Source: Hyaloperonospora brassicae
Lineage: Eukaryota; Oomycota; Peronosporomycetes; Peronosporales; Peronosporaceae
Direction: 5' to 3'
DNA length: 64,000 bases
NCBI GenBank assembly: GCA_947650285.1
Contig: CANTFL010000086.1
Coordinates: forward strand, 372,001-436,000
Numbering within the stretch: the stretch's first letter is position 1; every line of letters begins with the position of its first letter. A program made the position numbers and the translations under genes. Positions 11,430 through 23,431 of the stretch are shown piece by piece. Below the pieces are notes generated by a model. The model made no database searches, was not told the origin of the DNA, and saw only the letters and a list, made by a program, of their open reading frames with translations.

Positions 11430-13146
11430 TTATCCAGTGGAGCCGAGAACCGAGGTGATCTGAGTGGTGGCACCCATACGGATGGACATCTGAAGTTCAC
11501 GAATACGCCTATGAAAACCCCTATCAAGGATGGAGGCAGTAACGGATAGAGGCGTAAGATTTTCTTCCTTGCAAGTCTCCACCAATTCGACTTTCTCCTC
11601 CTCCTCTTCCTCCTCCTCTTCAGCCTCCTTTACCATCTGGATAATCTCACTGTCATTCAACTCCACGTGTGCTGCTTCATCCTCCTCCATTGAATTAATC
11701 AAGATTAAAAATGGTCATGGGGTTCCTGAGAGGAATCATATTGATGGCATTCTGCAACTCGCGCGCAACCATATGATCCTCCTGATTATCTACTGAAAGC
11801 AAAGGCGAGGATAAAATATTCCAATGTGGCGAAAACAGTTTGCCACAGTTGCAGCTAAAATCTCCTCCAACGCTGCGACACTCGATTTTAAAAGGGTCAA
11901 CATGTCGAAATTGTAAATGTTAACACCGCCGCGTTCGTCGCGGTCCACAGCATTCTGAAGATGTAAACGCCTGTAGTGGCGCTTAAAAGCAGCGATGATT
12001 CCTGCATACTTGAGCTGAATTTTTAAGGTACATTTGGGAGGCAGGAAGTGCACGTGAACATTCTCCGTATCCAGATCATTATTAGTATGAGATGATGCAT
12101 TAACTAGCAAAATCAAGACCTTTTACTTGCGAACCTAATAATGACACTAAAATGTTGAAAGTGTATTGAAAGGGCCTACTAAATTTCAATTAAAAATATA
12201 GTTTACCTACTTTCATGTCGGTGTCAAATTTCTTTGACCACTCCTGAAACAGAGCACCAGTTATCCAGGCCTTCTTGTTGTTCCTGTAGTAGAATCCAAG
12301 CTGCTTTCTAGGACTTGCGCTTATGACATCAAGGTTTTTTGCTCTCCCAATTTTAAAAGGCTTGAGTTGATAAATACCATCGCATTGGCCGTGAGACGAT
12401 CGAGATCCGTGTATAAATTAAAAGGAAAAACTAGATTGAAATGGAAATTCCAAGCTTTACAGCTTTTTAGCAAAAAAGACAAGACCGACCTTCTCTTTTC
12501 TATATCCCTCAATTTTCTGCTGCGCAACTGTCTTTTCCGGAACCATGTTGTAAAATAGGTCTCAAAAAATTGATGTACAATATTAGTCTAAATTCAGATT
12601 GTTAAATCCAGACATACCAGTTTCGTCCATATTGAATTCATCTTGGGGACCGTAGCGAGAAATCACAGCCCGAAGTCCAGGCAATACTAAATCTATGGCT
12701 TCTTCATTTTCTAAACCTCTAACTTCTTGAGCCCGGATGATGCAGAGCTTGTTTTGTTTTTGAAAGTGTTGCAAACATCCACTGGAAAACTTGATGTTTT
12801 CCTAAGGTAAGCCAAATCGTCCAAAAAATACCTTGGCCTTGACCTTGACCTTGATTATTTCTCCAGTTAGGGCAGAATTCCTTGTCTGGCATTAAACGAC
12901 CCGTTTTGACAAAGCTTACTACATCTTCGGATTCTGAGTGACGCGAATGCGTTTGGCGAAAAGTTCGGTATATGTCATAGATTCCAGATCTGTGCGCTTC
13001 TTGAGTATACGAGAGATGGCAGACTGGGTAAGGTGAGAAACGAACTCGCTGAAATCCCAATTAGACAGTACACTCTGGCTTAATTTCGGATTCTTGGCGT
13101 TGTGCTGGCCGATCTTAAGATTATTTTTGGTAAGGTGTCCTTGCAT
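11430..13146 (-). pseudogene. pogo/Tigger-like (CENP-B type) transposase, decayed
   Basis: Minus-strand fragments are in order. At 13146-12919 is a helix-turn-helix region with PKLSQSVLSNW and LTQSAISRILKKR. At 13060-12719 there is a further stretch of the DNA-binding part, including EFCPNW. At 12774-12583 is a DDE segment with FNMDETGMSG, containing the first catalytic Asp. At 12116-11790 is a second DDE segment with ILLVNASSH, ENVHVHFLPP and AGIIAAFKRHYRRLHLQ; the expected Asp of LLVDN is missing. At 11702-11430 is a C-terminal tail with an eight-Glu run. Frame changes separate the pieces. I could not fix the terminal inverted repeats. Confidence 0.8.
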
Positions 13147-14963
13147 TCATCAATAGTGTCAATAATTATATGTACCTTGTTGTTGCCCAAGCCGATGATA
13201 GCAGATAGATGTGCATGCATCGTTCAAAAACAACCACTTAGGTGTACAATTTTCTACTTAAAACTGTTTCCAACAAGGATCTACGCATAATGGCGAACTT
13301 TGAAAGTCCATCTTTTGCGAACTTGGAACACGGCTCAAGCTGTCTGAATCTAATCGTACGTAACCAGTTGTCTGTTGAAACGCGCAGACTGAATCCTAGG
13401 ATGGGTACATAAAGTCAGCGTACACACGTTCATGAGATGGAGCGAATCAAGAAGTGTGGACCGCAGATCGCAATGCGACTAAGTAATGGTTTTGCTGAAG
13501 AATTGAGCTACAATATGAGATGAACTAAACACCGCGATGTCGGACCAAGCGCTATTGTACACAGCTATCTTGGACACAGCTATATTATATGATGCAATTT
13601 GAAAAATGCGATCCTGGAAAATGAAATTTTAGTGACTTGATCTCATGCACCGCGATCTGGAGATGATTGGCCAAACTAATTTGACGTGAACCACCGCATA
13701 CGATGAAATATCAAATCTCGACAGCACAATGCGACACGTGGTGGTCCATCCTAACAAGCTGAAAAGGCTTAATTATAGGCTTAGCCTTTGGCTGGATAAC
13801 GTCTAATGAGCAATCCATTCACTTTTTAAAGCACACGTGTCGTTTATCCATCCAGTCAGAAATGTTTGGCCTCTCGGCGTCTATGAAGATCAACCAAAAT
13901 CAAGAAGATCCCTCCTTAATTTTTTATCCAGAATTGCAAGATATCGACAAATCACGATCCAAGTGCGATTGGACATAGAGTGCAATACCGCGAGACGGCT
14001 CACGTGGTCATAATTCTCGCAAATCAAGAATCTTATTTGGACAACGCAATTTCGTAAAGATCAGGGTGACTCATATCGACCACCTTATAAGTGTACGTGG
14101 TCGTGTGAAAATATAAATATGATCACCGACACATCCCAAACACGTTCAAGCTTCTACCAACACGATTGCAACTGAAAGAGCGCAGCCTTTATAAACGACG
14201 GGAACACGAGGTGAGGAAGAAATATAGTCGGAAGAGGAGCCCCCTCGACAGGAGGTCATCTGAGCGCCAGTGTAGAGCCTGGATCACAAGAAACTAGCGA
14301 TTATTACTTCTCCACAACTTAAGCCGAAGAGATCGTGGAAGTTTGATATCCCACTACGACAAAATTGTCCTTAATCCGTTTTCATTTTTAAGTGCCTTGC
14401 GCAGGGTCCTTTCTGAACACCACAAGCTAAGCACTCATGGATGCAGGCGCTGACAAGTTCGTTGTAATGTTATGACTAGTACATCTGGCTATTCAGGCCA
14501 AATCCACACGTATGCGATCGCTTATGTGGTGCATCGATGTGCAAAAGCATTTATATAAAGAACGCAATTGGCCTCGGGCCTTCAGCTTTGCGAAGTCATA
14601 GTGCAGGTTATGTTCCAAACAAAATCATTGACGTCTTCACTAGCTCGGAGATCATCCATACCGTGCATACGACGCATACGCTTTATAATTCTTTGTGGAA
14701 AGATTATCGCTCAACGGATAAAAGGTACTCCGGTTTATCAAGTGAATTTCATCTCACTTTCGAAAGCAACTTACCTAGGTAGAGAATGATCGGGATGATC
14801 AATGGAGGGTACAGATTCATGACGTGCTTGATTACAAAACAGTCGACAGGTTTTGATCCGCGGGCACGAGTTGTGGTGTCAAGTAGCGTTCGCCTAGCGC
14901 TTGACGTGCAGCAATTTCGCTAGGCGTTTTAGCCTAAGGTTCGGTAACTCATTTTACCAATCA
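13147..14963. other. Stretch without recognisable gene
   Basis: Only short frames without similarity to each other or to known motifs. Nothing I can name. Confidence 0.35.
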
Positions 14964-15284
14964 TCATCGCGTGACCTGGCAAAATCTTTCGTCAACACTT
15001 CGGGTACAAACTATATTGTTTGCTCTAGCCCTGGTAGACGCTATGGTGATAGACCGAATACAAGCACTCTCGTCCACCCAGGGATCTTGCAGTTGTTGTT
15101 CATGGAGCCTATCAGTGATTACGTTCGCCTCGTGGGCTTGAGTATTGCTCAGCGCTGTTAGCGCACTAGCAGCACCTCGTTCTGGGAACGGAATAGCTGC
15201 TTGAGTGGGTACATTTTTCTGTACAGAATTGCCTAAGGTCGGACCCTCACCCGACAGCATAGTGTCACTCTCATAGTCTACCAT
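14964..15284 (-). CDS. Hypothetical 106-aa frame, possibly retroelement-derived
   Basis: An ATG-initiated minus-strand frame with a hydrophilic, Ala/Gln/Glu-rich middle (ALTALSNTQAHEANVITDRL) and no known domain. It lies about 200 bp from an LTR-like sequence starting near 15479, on the side where a gag start would be expected if that LTR were the 5' LTR of a minus-strand element. No further pol motifs follow it, so a chance frame is also possible. Confidence 0.2.
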   Translation of the reverse strand: MVDYESDTMLSGEGPTLGNSVQKNVPTQAAIPFPERGAASALTALSNTQAHEANVITDRLHEQQLQDPWVDESACIRSITIASTRARANNIVCTRSVDERFCQVTR

Positions 15285-15478
15285 AATTTAAGCACGGATA
15301 TGCTCAAAATACTGAGGTTCATCATTTGACGGCGTCATTCTAGCTTGGGGATGAGTGCGCGACCGTAAAATTACCCGTTCTTTGACTGCTGAAAACATTT
15401 AATGGAATGATACGAATGTTTACTCGCCATATCACTAGTCTGGTGGAGGAGGGTGTAAAGGAATTACACGTCGATTAG

Positions 15479-15929
15479 TAACCGGTACAACATGGGTGAT
15501 ATACCCCACGAATATTATCCTATTAAATGTGATATCTAAATAATTTATCAGCTCTTGAGGGCTGATGTATGTCAGCCATTATATACAAAATCTTTTATAG
15601 ATATATAAGAACATTAGAGATCATGTTAGGTACGTTTCGACTAAGGTGTCATTTCACATAACAATAAAATCTAGTTCAGTCTTTCCTTTTGACCTGATAA
15701 AGAAACGTACCGTTTTAAGGCATATCATTTTGTTAAGAAGAGACACGCCTTGTTAAGCATAGACTCTGAAGCAGGTCGTGCAGACATACCATTTAGTCGT
15801 TAGGTCCCTCAAGCAAGGACCACAAGCTTTATGCCTTGTTGACCTGTAGAGCTAGTTTCATGTAGTGAAAATACTTTCTCGTTAAGCATAAATTCTTTCT
15901 CTGGCATAGAACTCCAGAAATCTCTGCTA
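15479..15929 (-). repeat. LTR-like repeat X, copy 1
   Basis: Aligns along its length, with many differences, to the solo LTR at 22611-23221. Shared parts are an opening GTAAC(C/G)GG, the palindromic block GGGCTGATG(T/C)(A/G)TGTCAGCCA, and a distal block ending TAAATTCTT(T/C)CTCTG followed by CTGCTA / CCGCTACA. Both ends are approximate. Confidence 0.45.
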
Positions 15930-17143
15930 GAGTTACGTGCCGCATCTAAATTTAGGTTTCCAGTAGTTAGCATCACGATCGCTGTGCGTCGTTTTAGCCA
16001 ACGCACAAGGTACCTGGTCTGTATCGTTACGCCTCATCAATGGGTTTCACAATACGTACAATGCGTCACATATTTCTGCATGCTATTTAATCCCAAGTCT
16101 TTGATCAGTGTAGATGCGGCCTTTCGCATTTCTTTGTTGTCTTCTATGTGTCTTCATATGTCAAAGTCTCATCTAGGTTATCCTTAAATTCCCGTATAGC
16201 TCTTATACTTGTTACTATTGTATCAATCCGTAAGTCCAAATCTGTACACCTCCTCGGTCATATCGACTTCGTCTTGAAAAAATCGACCTCAGTATGGCCC
16301 TAGAGTATAAAACCAACTCTAAGACCTGCGTGTGACCTTTTAAAAAATAGGTGTTATGCTCATCCTTCCGACCTTTGCAGAAGTTACACGATTGATTTTG
16401 TCATATTTAGCCACCTCAGCCGGTGACTTGTCGATCATATCATGGCTGCCTGTAACTCTTGACTTTTTCTTTACGAAATCTGGGGCGCAGCCGATGGCGT
16501 CGATGATGCATGTCTCGACCTTCGCCTTAGCCCTATACTACTTTGTTCCTTTTGTCTCGTATATTTCCTGATCCATCTACGCAACTGTCAACTGCATCCC
16601 ACGTTTAACATGATATTTAATTTGTGATTCAGCGGTATACAGCGCTCCAAGCATATATTGTGCAAGCCTATTTCGCGTCGACAAAAACCGCCCACCTCGA
16701 TAAGCTATCTTCCCTGTATCAAAAGACTTTTGCTTGACCTTCGTGCTGACGCATAATCTCCCTCATATCAGCTGCATTCTTTCTTAAATGCACTATCGTC
16801 ACCGAGGCTAAAACACCGCTTGCTTAGTCAGCTCAGCTATCGGCTACGATTACATACTTGCAGTGCCTCGTAAGTACTGCTCTGTATCATAAATTCTTCG
16901 ATTGACTCCCGAAAAGCCTGGGAATACTTTACACACAGGCTGATTTGTATCAGAGATTCTTTACGCCGTCGCACTATCGCTTACATGTACTTTCCAGTGT
17001 GGTGCTGCTTCTCTTAGGTCAAGCACGGAAATACGTACGCAGACTCTCGTTGCAAATTTTCCATTTTCTGATCCGAAGATGTTGATATATTCATGAATCG
17101 CTATTGTATCTGCTCCTGAACTCGTCCCTGCGCGCGCCATCAC
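15930..17143 (-). pseudogene. Decayed retroelement-like coding remnants
   Basis: On the minus strand short coding-like pieces follow one another through many stops: one at 17143-16961 (starting MMARAGTSSGADTIAIHEYI), one around 16570-16360 containing FVKKKSRVTGSHDMIDKSP, and one around 16150-16060 with a possible zinc-binding CTYCETH. They lie next to LTR-like repeat X, which suggests the inside of the same element, but no protein family can be named with confidence. Confidence 0.3.
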
Positions 17144-17544
17144 CTTTTTTCTCTATCATTATTGCTTTCTGCACCGACAATCAACTAGATCAAGAGTGCT
17201 TTCTGCATCGACAATCAAAATGATCAAGAGTGCTTACTACAGAAACAAGCAACCGTGGTACTTTCTGTACTCTACATTTTTGGCTAATTCGGCATAGCGG
17301 TTCAGTGCGCCCCAATTTTGGCGAACCCTAATTAGATGCGATGATCGCTGTCGCTTGTCCTCGTTATATTCGCTCACCTTACAATAAATATACTACAGTC
17401 ATGTGACGCCTCAAGCACCGTTTTGGTAACGCTATCAAGCGCTCATTCGCCTCGTTCCCCTCTTGGGCTCATTATTTGATATAAATCAATCTGTTTGGGG
17501 GCGTAAAATGCGAGGCAGCAGAGGTGTAGCAAAATGATCATATC

Positions 17545-17990
17545 TGTGTGAATATACTCTCTATGACAGGTCAAAAGGCTCTGAAGTTTAAGTTCAATAC
17601 CCGTTGCAGGTAAGTCTGAACTCACCTGAATGGATAATTATACGACAGGTTGACACACGGGTTAGACAAGAGACGGACGCCATGTGACAGGTTGACACAT
17701 GAGTTAGACGAGAGGCGGACGCCATGTGACAGGTTGACACATGAGTTATACGAGAGACGTACGCCATGTGACAGGTTGACACATGGGAATAAGAGGGACG
17801 AACGCCATGTGACAGGTTTACACATAGGAAGAGACGGAGACCATGTGCAGCTTGACATGGTCTAGTTGCACTTCCGTATTGGTTTGTGCATATCGTTATG
17901 TTGACTATCGGAATTGTTAACACTGAATACATTTTATTTTTACTTTCTACTACCTTTGCAAAAGTGCAACAACAACACTTACGTCCAACA
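17545..17990 (+). repeat. 5' LTR of the Copia element
   Basis: 446 bp. The distal about 150 bp (from GTGCAGCTTGACATGGTC to the end) are nearly identical to the right LTR; the proximal part is more diverged. It contains about five tandem 42-bp units (about 17645-17830). Confidence 0.88.
17645..17830 (+). repeat. 42-bp tandem repeat inside the Copia 5' LTR
   Basis: Five imperfect units share GACAGGTTGACACATG and a purine-rich stretch ending CGCCATGT. Because 42 is a multiple of three, open frames repeating one peptide appear on both strands; these are not genes. The right LTR retains fewer units. Confidence 0.85.
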
Positions 17991-18002
17991 GGTTATGAGC
18001 TC
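17991..18002 (+). promoter_or_regulatory. Candidate primer-binding site of the Copia element
   Basis: GGTTATGAGCTC begins directly after the LTR end. Copia elements commonly use a site complementary to an internal part of initiator methionine tRNA, and this resembles such sites. No tRNA of this organism is available here to check pairing. Confidence 0.4.
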
Positions 18003-21000
18003 AACGCAACGTGTTGGTGGCGCGGCCCTCAAGGCGATACCCGCAATGGTAAGAGATGTAAAGGGCTTGACCATCGTCACCGACTTGGAAGAAACGTCAT
18101 AGTTCCCGCAGCGGCACTAGACAAGATGCTCGCCATGCTTGACAGCTTGTCGGAACAAATGGACATGATGGAATCCTCGCAAGCCGGACAAGTGGATGGC
18201 AGATGCAAGGAATCTGCGGAGTCAAACATCCTTGATTCGGTACTGGGATTAGGCGCCGGTATCATTCTGCAAGCCTTGGTGCATACCCCGACTCCCAATC
18301 GCTCAACGGACGTCGCACCGTTCATCTGCTATGCTGCATGTCGAGCAGAAGATGTTGGGGACCACGTAATTTAAATTGACAGTACAAGCAGATGTGAACA
18401 ACAGAGTGGCGCAAGATCCTGGCCCTTATTTTCAAGGAAAGGAAATTTTCGCGGGAGTATACCCGGCCATTCACATACCAGCTCCGATGTTTTATCAACA
18501 AAGACAGGTGCGCCAAGGTGTGCTGGACAATCGATAAAGGGAGCTGGCATTACATCCTTTTGACGGCAAGGGAACCCACTATGGACTTGGTAGTGGTTTC
18601 CTGGAACGGGGCAAGGAGTTCGTTCGTCAGGTCGGCTTATCAGAGCGAGCCTGTGGTTTTGTTTGGCCAGACAACAAGGTCGGTTCTCTTGGAAAGCACA
18701 TTAATGGTAGTGACCAGAAGTTTTTTCTGTCGGCAGGTGAAAACGTGATGGTCGGATAGTAAAACCTTTAATCATGCTATGCGAAGGCTACTACAAACAG
18801 TCACCAACAAGATTACACCTGCTCCAATCATGAATCTGGTCACCGAGGCCAAGGCTTATCAACGTATCTGGGCAGAAAATTTTATCTACCCAACGGCCGT
18901 GAGTGACGTATGCGGAGGCGCAGACAACCTCGTTATAGAAAACATTGTTCACTATGCATACCATTTATTGCTCACGACTACGTTGTCGAGGTTGAACTTA
19001 AACAGGGTTGGCTACCTACAACAGGCCGAATAATTGATCATTTGCTCATTCAACGGATATTGATGTTCTTGTTAAGAACTTCGGTCGAGATGTCGTGAAC
19101 GTCGTCAAGCCAATGAAGGAAACAAGGAAGATCATCAGCGATAGGAAGCAACGTCAAGTTTAAGGACCTAGAATGTGTTACCTCTGTGGCAACGCCAGAC
19201 ATTTGTAATGTATCATGCCCGAAGAAGGTTCGCAAGAAGCAAGATGCAATTTTTTTCCTTGTAGTTTGAAACACGGACGAAGACAAAACTCATTCGTCTA
19301 CCCAGTGGGTAATGGAAAGCGGATCAGAGATTCATTTGGTCAATGTCCTGATCCTGATGAAAGATGTGGTTGATTGCAACCATCATTGATTCACCGCAGC
19401 ATCCAATGAGGGGTACTCAAGATCAAGAATCAAGGCAGTACGATGATTCGGGTCAAAGCGCTTGGGGTCAATAGTCCCATCCGGGTTCTCGATATTCAAT
19501 TCGCCTCCAATATGGGGCGTTATTTCGTTTCCTTTCAGAAATTGGAAAAGAAGGAATGCGTTCTTAATTATCGTGTAGGAAGGCGTATGATGCTCTTCGA
19601 TCCTGGTGGTGTATCCATCATGAGGCATTTGTACGCCTAAACGATGTGTGATTGTGGAGGTTTTTAATTTTTTTTGATAGACAGCTGTCGAGATTTTGGC
19701 TCGCCGAGGGTGGCAATCATGGCGATTGTGAAAGGCGATGGAACTAAAGCTAAGATACACGTTCAACCTGAAAGCTTGCTACATCATCGTTGGCGTTTTG
19801 TTCATCTGCGCTTTGATACGATCATCCAGATGTCCCGCGACCCTGCCTCTGGTATCAAACTCACTGATACTAAGCGCGTTAAATGCTTGTCCTGTGCACA
19901 AGGCAAGCAGTTGAAGAATGTGCGGTAACGCAAGGACAATGGGATAAATTCGCCTATTGACGTGATAGGAGGAGTCATTTGCTATGACCTCAAAGGTCCC
20001 ATGGCACCTCATGAATAACTTGGCAAATGGTACCTGATCGACTTTGTTATTCTCCGGTCGAACTATTTTCGGGGTTTCCTGGCAAAAACAAAGGTAGTTG
20101 ATGATATAAATTCGAAGGACTTCTTGTCGTCTTTTGTGAGACGTTTTGATTGCCGTGTCCACGTCCTTCGTACGGACGTAGTGACTAGTACAAGCCTTTG
20201 GACGTGTTATGTAAGGAGACTGATGTCTCCCGACAAATCAGTGAGCGCGATAACCAGGAAAACAATGGCAAAGCTAAAAAGATGCATCGAAACATCATGA
20301 CCATGGTGAGAAGCATGGTGTTTGCAAGTGGGCTACCCTTGAAGTTCTGGGGTGACGCTGGGGAATATGCAGTGTATCTACTCAATCGAAGATCCACTAA
20401 AGCAAACGACGGTGTAGTCTTACCGATTAGACTACTAACAAAGAAGAAACTCAACCTCCGCGACATCGTGGTCTTTGGTTCGACATGCACGTTTTACCTG
20501 CATACGGAAAACAAGTCGCTGGGTATGCGTGGAAAAGAGGCCATCATCATCAGAAAGGACGATGAAATGAAAGCGTACCGCATTCACCTGGAAATAAATC
20601 GTGTCGTCGTAGTAACACAGCACGTGAAAACGTCGAGGCTCTCATCGACACTCCAGACAGCAAGCGATCAGAATATATTCATGGAAATGAAGGTCAGGAG
20701 AAGCTTCGAGTTGAACATGATGAGCTTCCTGCGTCGCGTCTATCGTCCGTATGGACACGTGATCGACATGTGGCACGACCGACCAGCAAGAAGGCAGTTA
20801 AGTCAAGATGTGTAAACATGGTGTGAAGACTTAAGAGATTATTATCATTGTCGTCGAACCCGACCCAGAAACTATGGTAAAGCCGCGAGGAGCCACTTAA
20901 AGGACAAGTGGCTTGTGGTAATCCCTGATGAACTGACGGCATTGAAAGATAATGGTTTCTAGGCGATGGAAGTTCCTCCAGTGGACTCGCATGTACTAAG

Positions 21001-22485
21001 CAACAAGTGGGTGTGTAATACAAAAACGATGCGAACGTAAACGTGAAGCAGTACGAGGCAAGAATCGTCGCGTGCGTCAATCAACAACTTTTTGGAGCTG
21101 ATTACACATTGAATTTCGCAGCTAGCATGTAGCTTGGCACAGTCAAGGTGATCCTGGTACTCTCGCGTCGGCGGAATGTTCCGGCACATCATGGATTTTA
21201 TCAAACGCATACGCAAAGGCGGACAAGGAGAACAGCTTATACATCTATATTAATGTTTCGAGTGGAAAGCAAGTGCGTCAAGACATTATGGACGAACACG
21301 GAGTCGAGAGACAAAACACCTTGCTCTGTTGCTATAGAAGTCCCTTTACGGGTTGAATTAAGCTGAACGATCATGGAGCAAGCTGTTGCATTCGAAATTG
21401 GTAAAATAAAATCCACGCAAGGTACGACCGACATGTGCCTACACGTGGACTAGGTCGACGACAACATCACGATTGTGGGGGTATGCGTCGATGACCTGTT
21501 ATTTACCGGCTTTTCATCTGAAGTTGTCGATCAGTTTTTCGTGAACATGGCGTCCCTCAAAGAAAAGGAATCAGGCGTTGTAAACGAGATTCTGGGGCTG
21601 CGTATTTTGCTGGACATCAATTATAGATACGTGCTGGACCAAGAGCCGACGACCGACGCGCTCCTAATGGATCATGAATTTGAGTCAGCAAACGCTTTGC
21701 GGGCTCCTATTGATGAAAACTGCAATGACGTGGACCCTCAAACATTGGGTGTTTTGACTCTATCTGGTACTTCCGGACACAAAAGCATAAAGGCTTTTAA
21801 TCTCTAGTTAGGAGTCTTCTTTGGTTAGCACATTTAATTCGGCAGGACATCAGTTTTGCTGTGAACCGTGCAACTAGACAGACACACCAGTCGACAGAAA
21901 ATATTGGAAGATGGCCAAGCGAGTTGCGAGATCCTTGAAGAGCACAAATGATTTAAAGCTGCACTAAGACCACAAGCACTTCATGCGATTTAATTATGAT
22001 AGAAAGCTGGAGCGATGCAGACTTCGCCGCAGACAAGTCGGCTCGAAAGTCGGTGTCAGGATGCGTGCTGACCATGGATGGAGCAGCGGTGTCATGGGCA
22101 TGTAAGATGCATACTGAGTGTCTCGCTCAGCACCATGGAAGCTGAGTTCATCGCGGCGTCGCAGGTAGGACGAGAGCTGATAGGACTCGAGTAGCTACTC
22201 GGCTAGCTGAGCATGAAGGTTGTCAAGTCAGTGCCTATGTAGATGGATAATCAAGCTGCAATCTAGCAATTGGAGAGCGCGAATAGTACTTCAAGCGCGA
22301 AGCATGTTGACATTCGTTTTAAGTTCATCTTCCACTACGCTCAAGCCAAGATCGTGAAGCCAAGTTTGGTCAAGTCTAGTGATGTGATTGCAGACCGGTT
22401 GACCAAGGCTCTACCAGCGCTGAGAGTTGTGGACTTGCGCAGAATGTTTAAGGTAGAGACCATTCAGGATGACGTCGAGGAGTAG
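18003..22485 (+). pseudogene. Copia gag-pol polyprotein, decayed
   Basis: Readable pieces on the plus strand: CYLCGNARH at about 19170 (zinc-knuckle remnant); WVMESGSEIHLV at about 19300, the protease site with Asp replaced by Glu; the GAG-pre-integrase block ending DPASGIKLTDTKRVKCLSCA (19674-19928); integrase C-terminal part with LPLKFWGDAGEYAVYLLNR and FGSTC (20198-20815); reverse transcriptase with SNKWV near 21000 and the catalytic VDDLLFTG at 21490; RNase H end with KHVDIRFKF and DRLTKALPA (22270-22485). At least a dozen stops or frameshifts interrupt it. Confidence 0.85.
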
Positions 22486-23426
22486 TGTTAGATTATACGT
22501 TCTCTGACGGGTCAAAAGGTCCTGCACTACAAGTGAAATACCTGTCGCAGACAAGTCCAACCTCACCTAATTGGACGATTATGTGACGGGTTGACACATG
22601 GGACGGAGAGTGTAACGGGTTATACAACGTGTATGCTTTACACAAGGGACAGTGTCCCATTAAAAAAGATATTAGAACACCATTTTAGTTGCTGGGGGCT
22701 GATGCGTGTCAGCCACTGAATTACGTAATCCTTTAGGATGTATTAGTTAGAACATTATTGTCTAGATTAATTACGGTCGTCTTCGTGTTCTTTCGATAAA
22801 AGAAGAAAAATAAAGCTCGGTTCCCGTTTCGATCACTCAAATACACGTGTCTTGAGATCTTTAAGAGCCTAGCATACGCCTTGTAAAGGCAGCAACACTT
22901 AGAGCACTCTGTGCTGTGATTTATTTGAATCGTTTGGTCCCCTGGAACAGGGACCGTAAGCTTTCTGAGCTTGTTGACTTTCTGAATCGGGTTCTTCGAA
23001 CCAAGTCTAAGCTCTCGGAGCTGTTGACTCTTTGGGTCGGGTTCGTAGGACCAAAGTTGCTCATTGAGCGTTAAGTAATCCTCTGACTCAAGGAGCTGTG
23101 TAGCTCCGCTACAGTAAGCTCTCTGAGCTTGTTGACTCTCTGAAGCGGGTTCATCGAACAAAAGTTGCTCGTAGAGCCTAAATTCTTCCTCTGACTTATG
23201 GAGCTGTGTAGCTCCGCTACAAAGAGAGCCAGACGTCATGTGACAGGTTTACACATATGGTAGGGAGAGACGGAGACCATGTGCAGCTTGACATGGTCTA
23301 GTTGCACTTCCGTATTGGTTTGTGCATATCTTTATGTTGACTAGCGGAATTGTTAGCACTGAATACATTTTATTTTTACTTTCTACTACCTTTGCAAAAG
23401 TGCAACAGCAACACTTTTGTCTAACA
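22486..23426 (+). repeat. 3' LTR of the Copia element, split by a nested LTR
   Basis: The outer parts (22486-22610 and 23222-23426) match the left LTR; between them lies a 611-bp insertion. The terminal TGTTAG...CTAACA is intact. The last 150 bp are almost identical to the left LTR. Confidence 0.8.
22611..23221 (-). repeat. Solo LTR of family X nested in the Copia 3' LTR
   Basis: Starts TGTAACGGG and ends CGCTACA. It is flanked by GAGAG on the left and AAGAG on the right, a 5-bp target duplication with one difference. It contains about two and a half tandem units of roughly 110 bp (about 22930-23215) with CTCTGAGCTTGTTGACT and GGAGCTGTGTAGCTCCGCTAC. A 168-codon minus-strand frame crosses it because of these repeats; I do not take it as a gene. 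Family X is also seen at 15479-15929. Confidence 0.6.
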
Positions 23427-23431
23427 ATATC

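Larger units (their letters stand above)
17545..23426 (+). mobile_element. Copia LTR retrotransposon, complete outline, decayed
   Basis: Bounded by LTRs that begin TGTGTG (left) or TGTTAG (right) and end CCAACA or CTAACA, with an exact 5-bp target duplication ATATC (17540-17544 and 23427-23431). The internal region has Copia order on the plus strand: zinc-knuckle remnant, protease, GAG-pre-integrase, integrase, reverse transcriptase, RNase H. Many stops and frameshifts make it inactive. The right LTR is lengthened by a nested solo LTR. Confidence 0.9.

Noticed and set aside
17594..17932. Cys/His-rich repetitive frames (VNLSHGVRLSY-type units) in two minus-strand phases
   Set aside because: They arise from the 42-bp tandem repeat in the Copia LTR, a length divisible by three.
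22733..23239. 168-codon frame that could be read as a gag-like protein
   Set aside because: It lies within a solo LTR, has no start context or knuckle, and owes its length to about 110-bp tandem units. Kept only as a low-interest observation.
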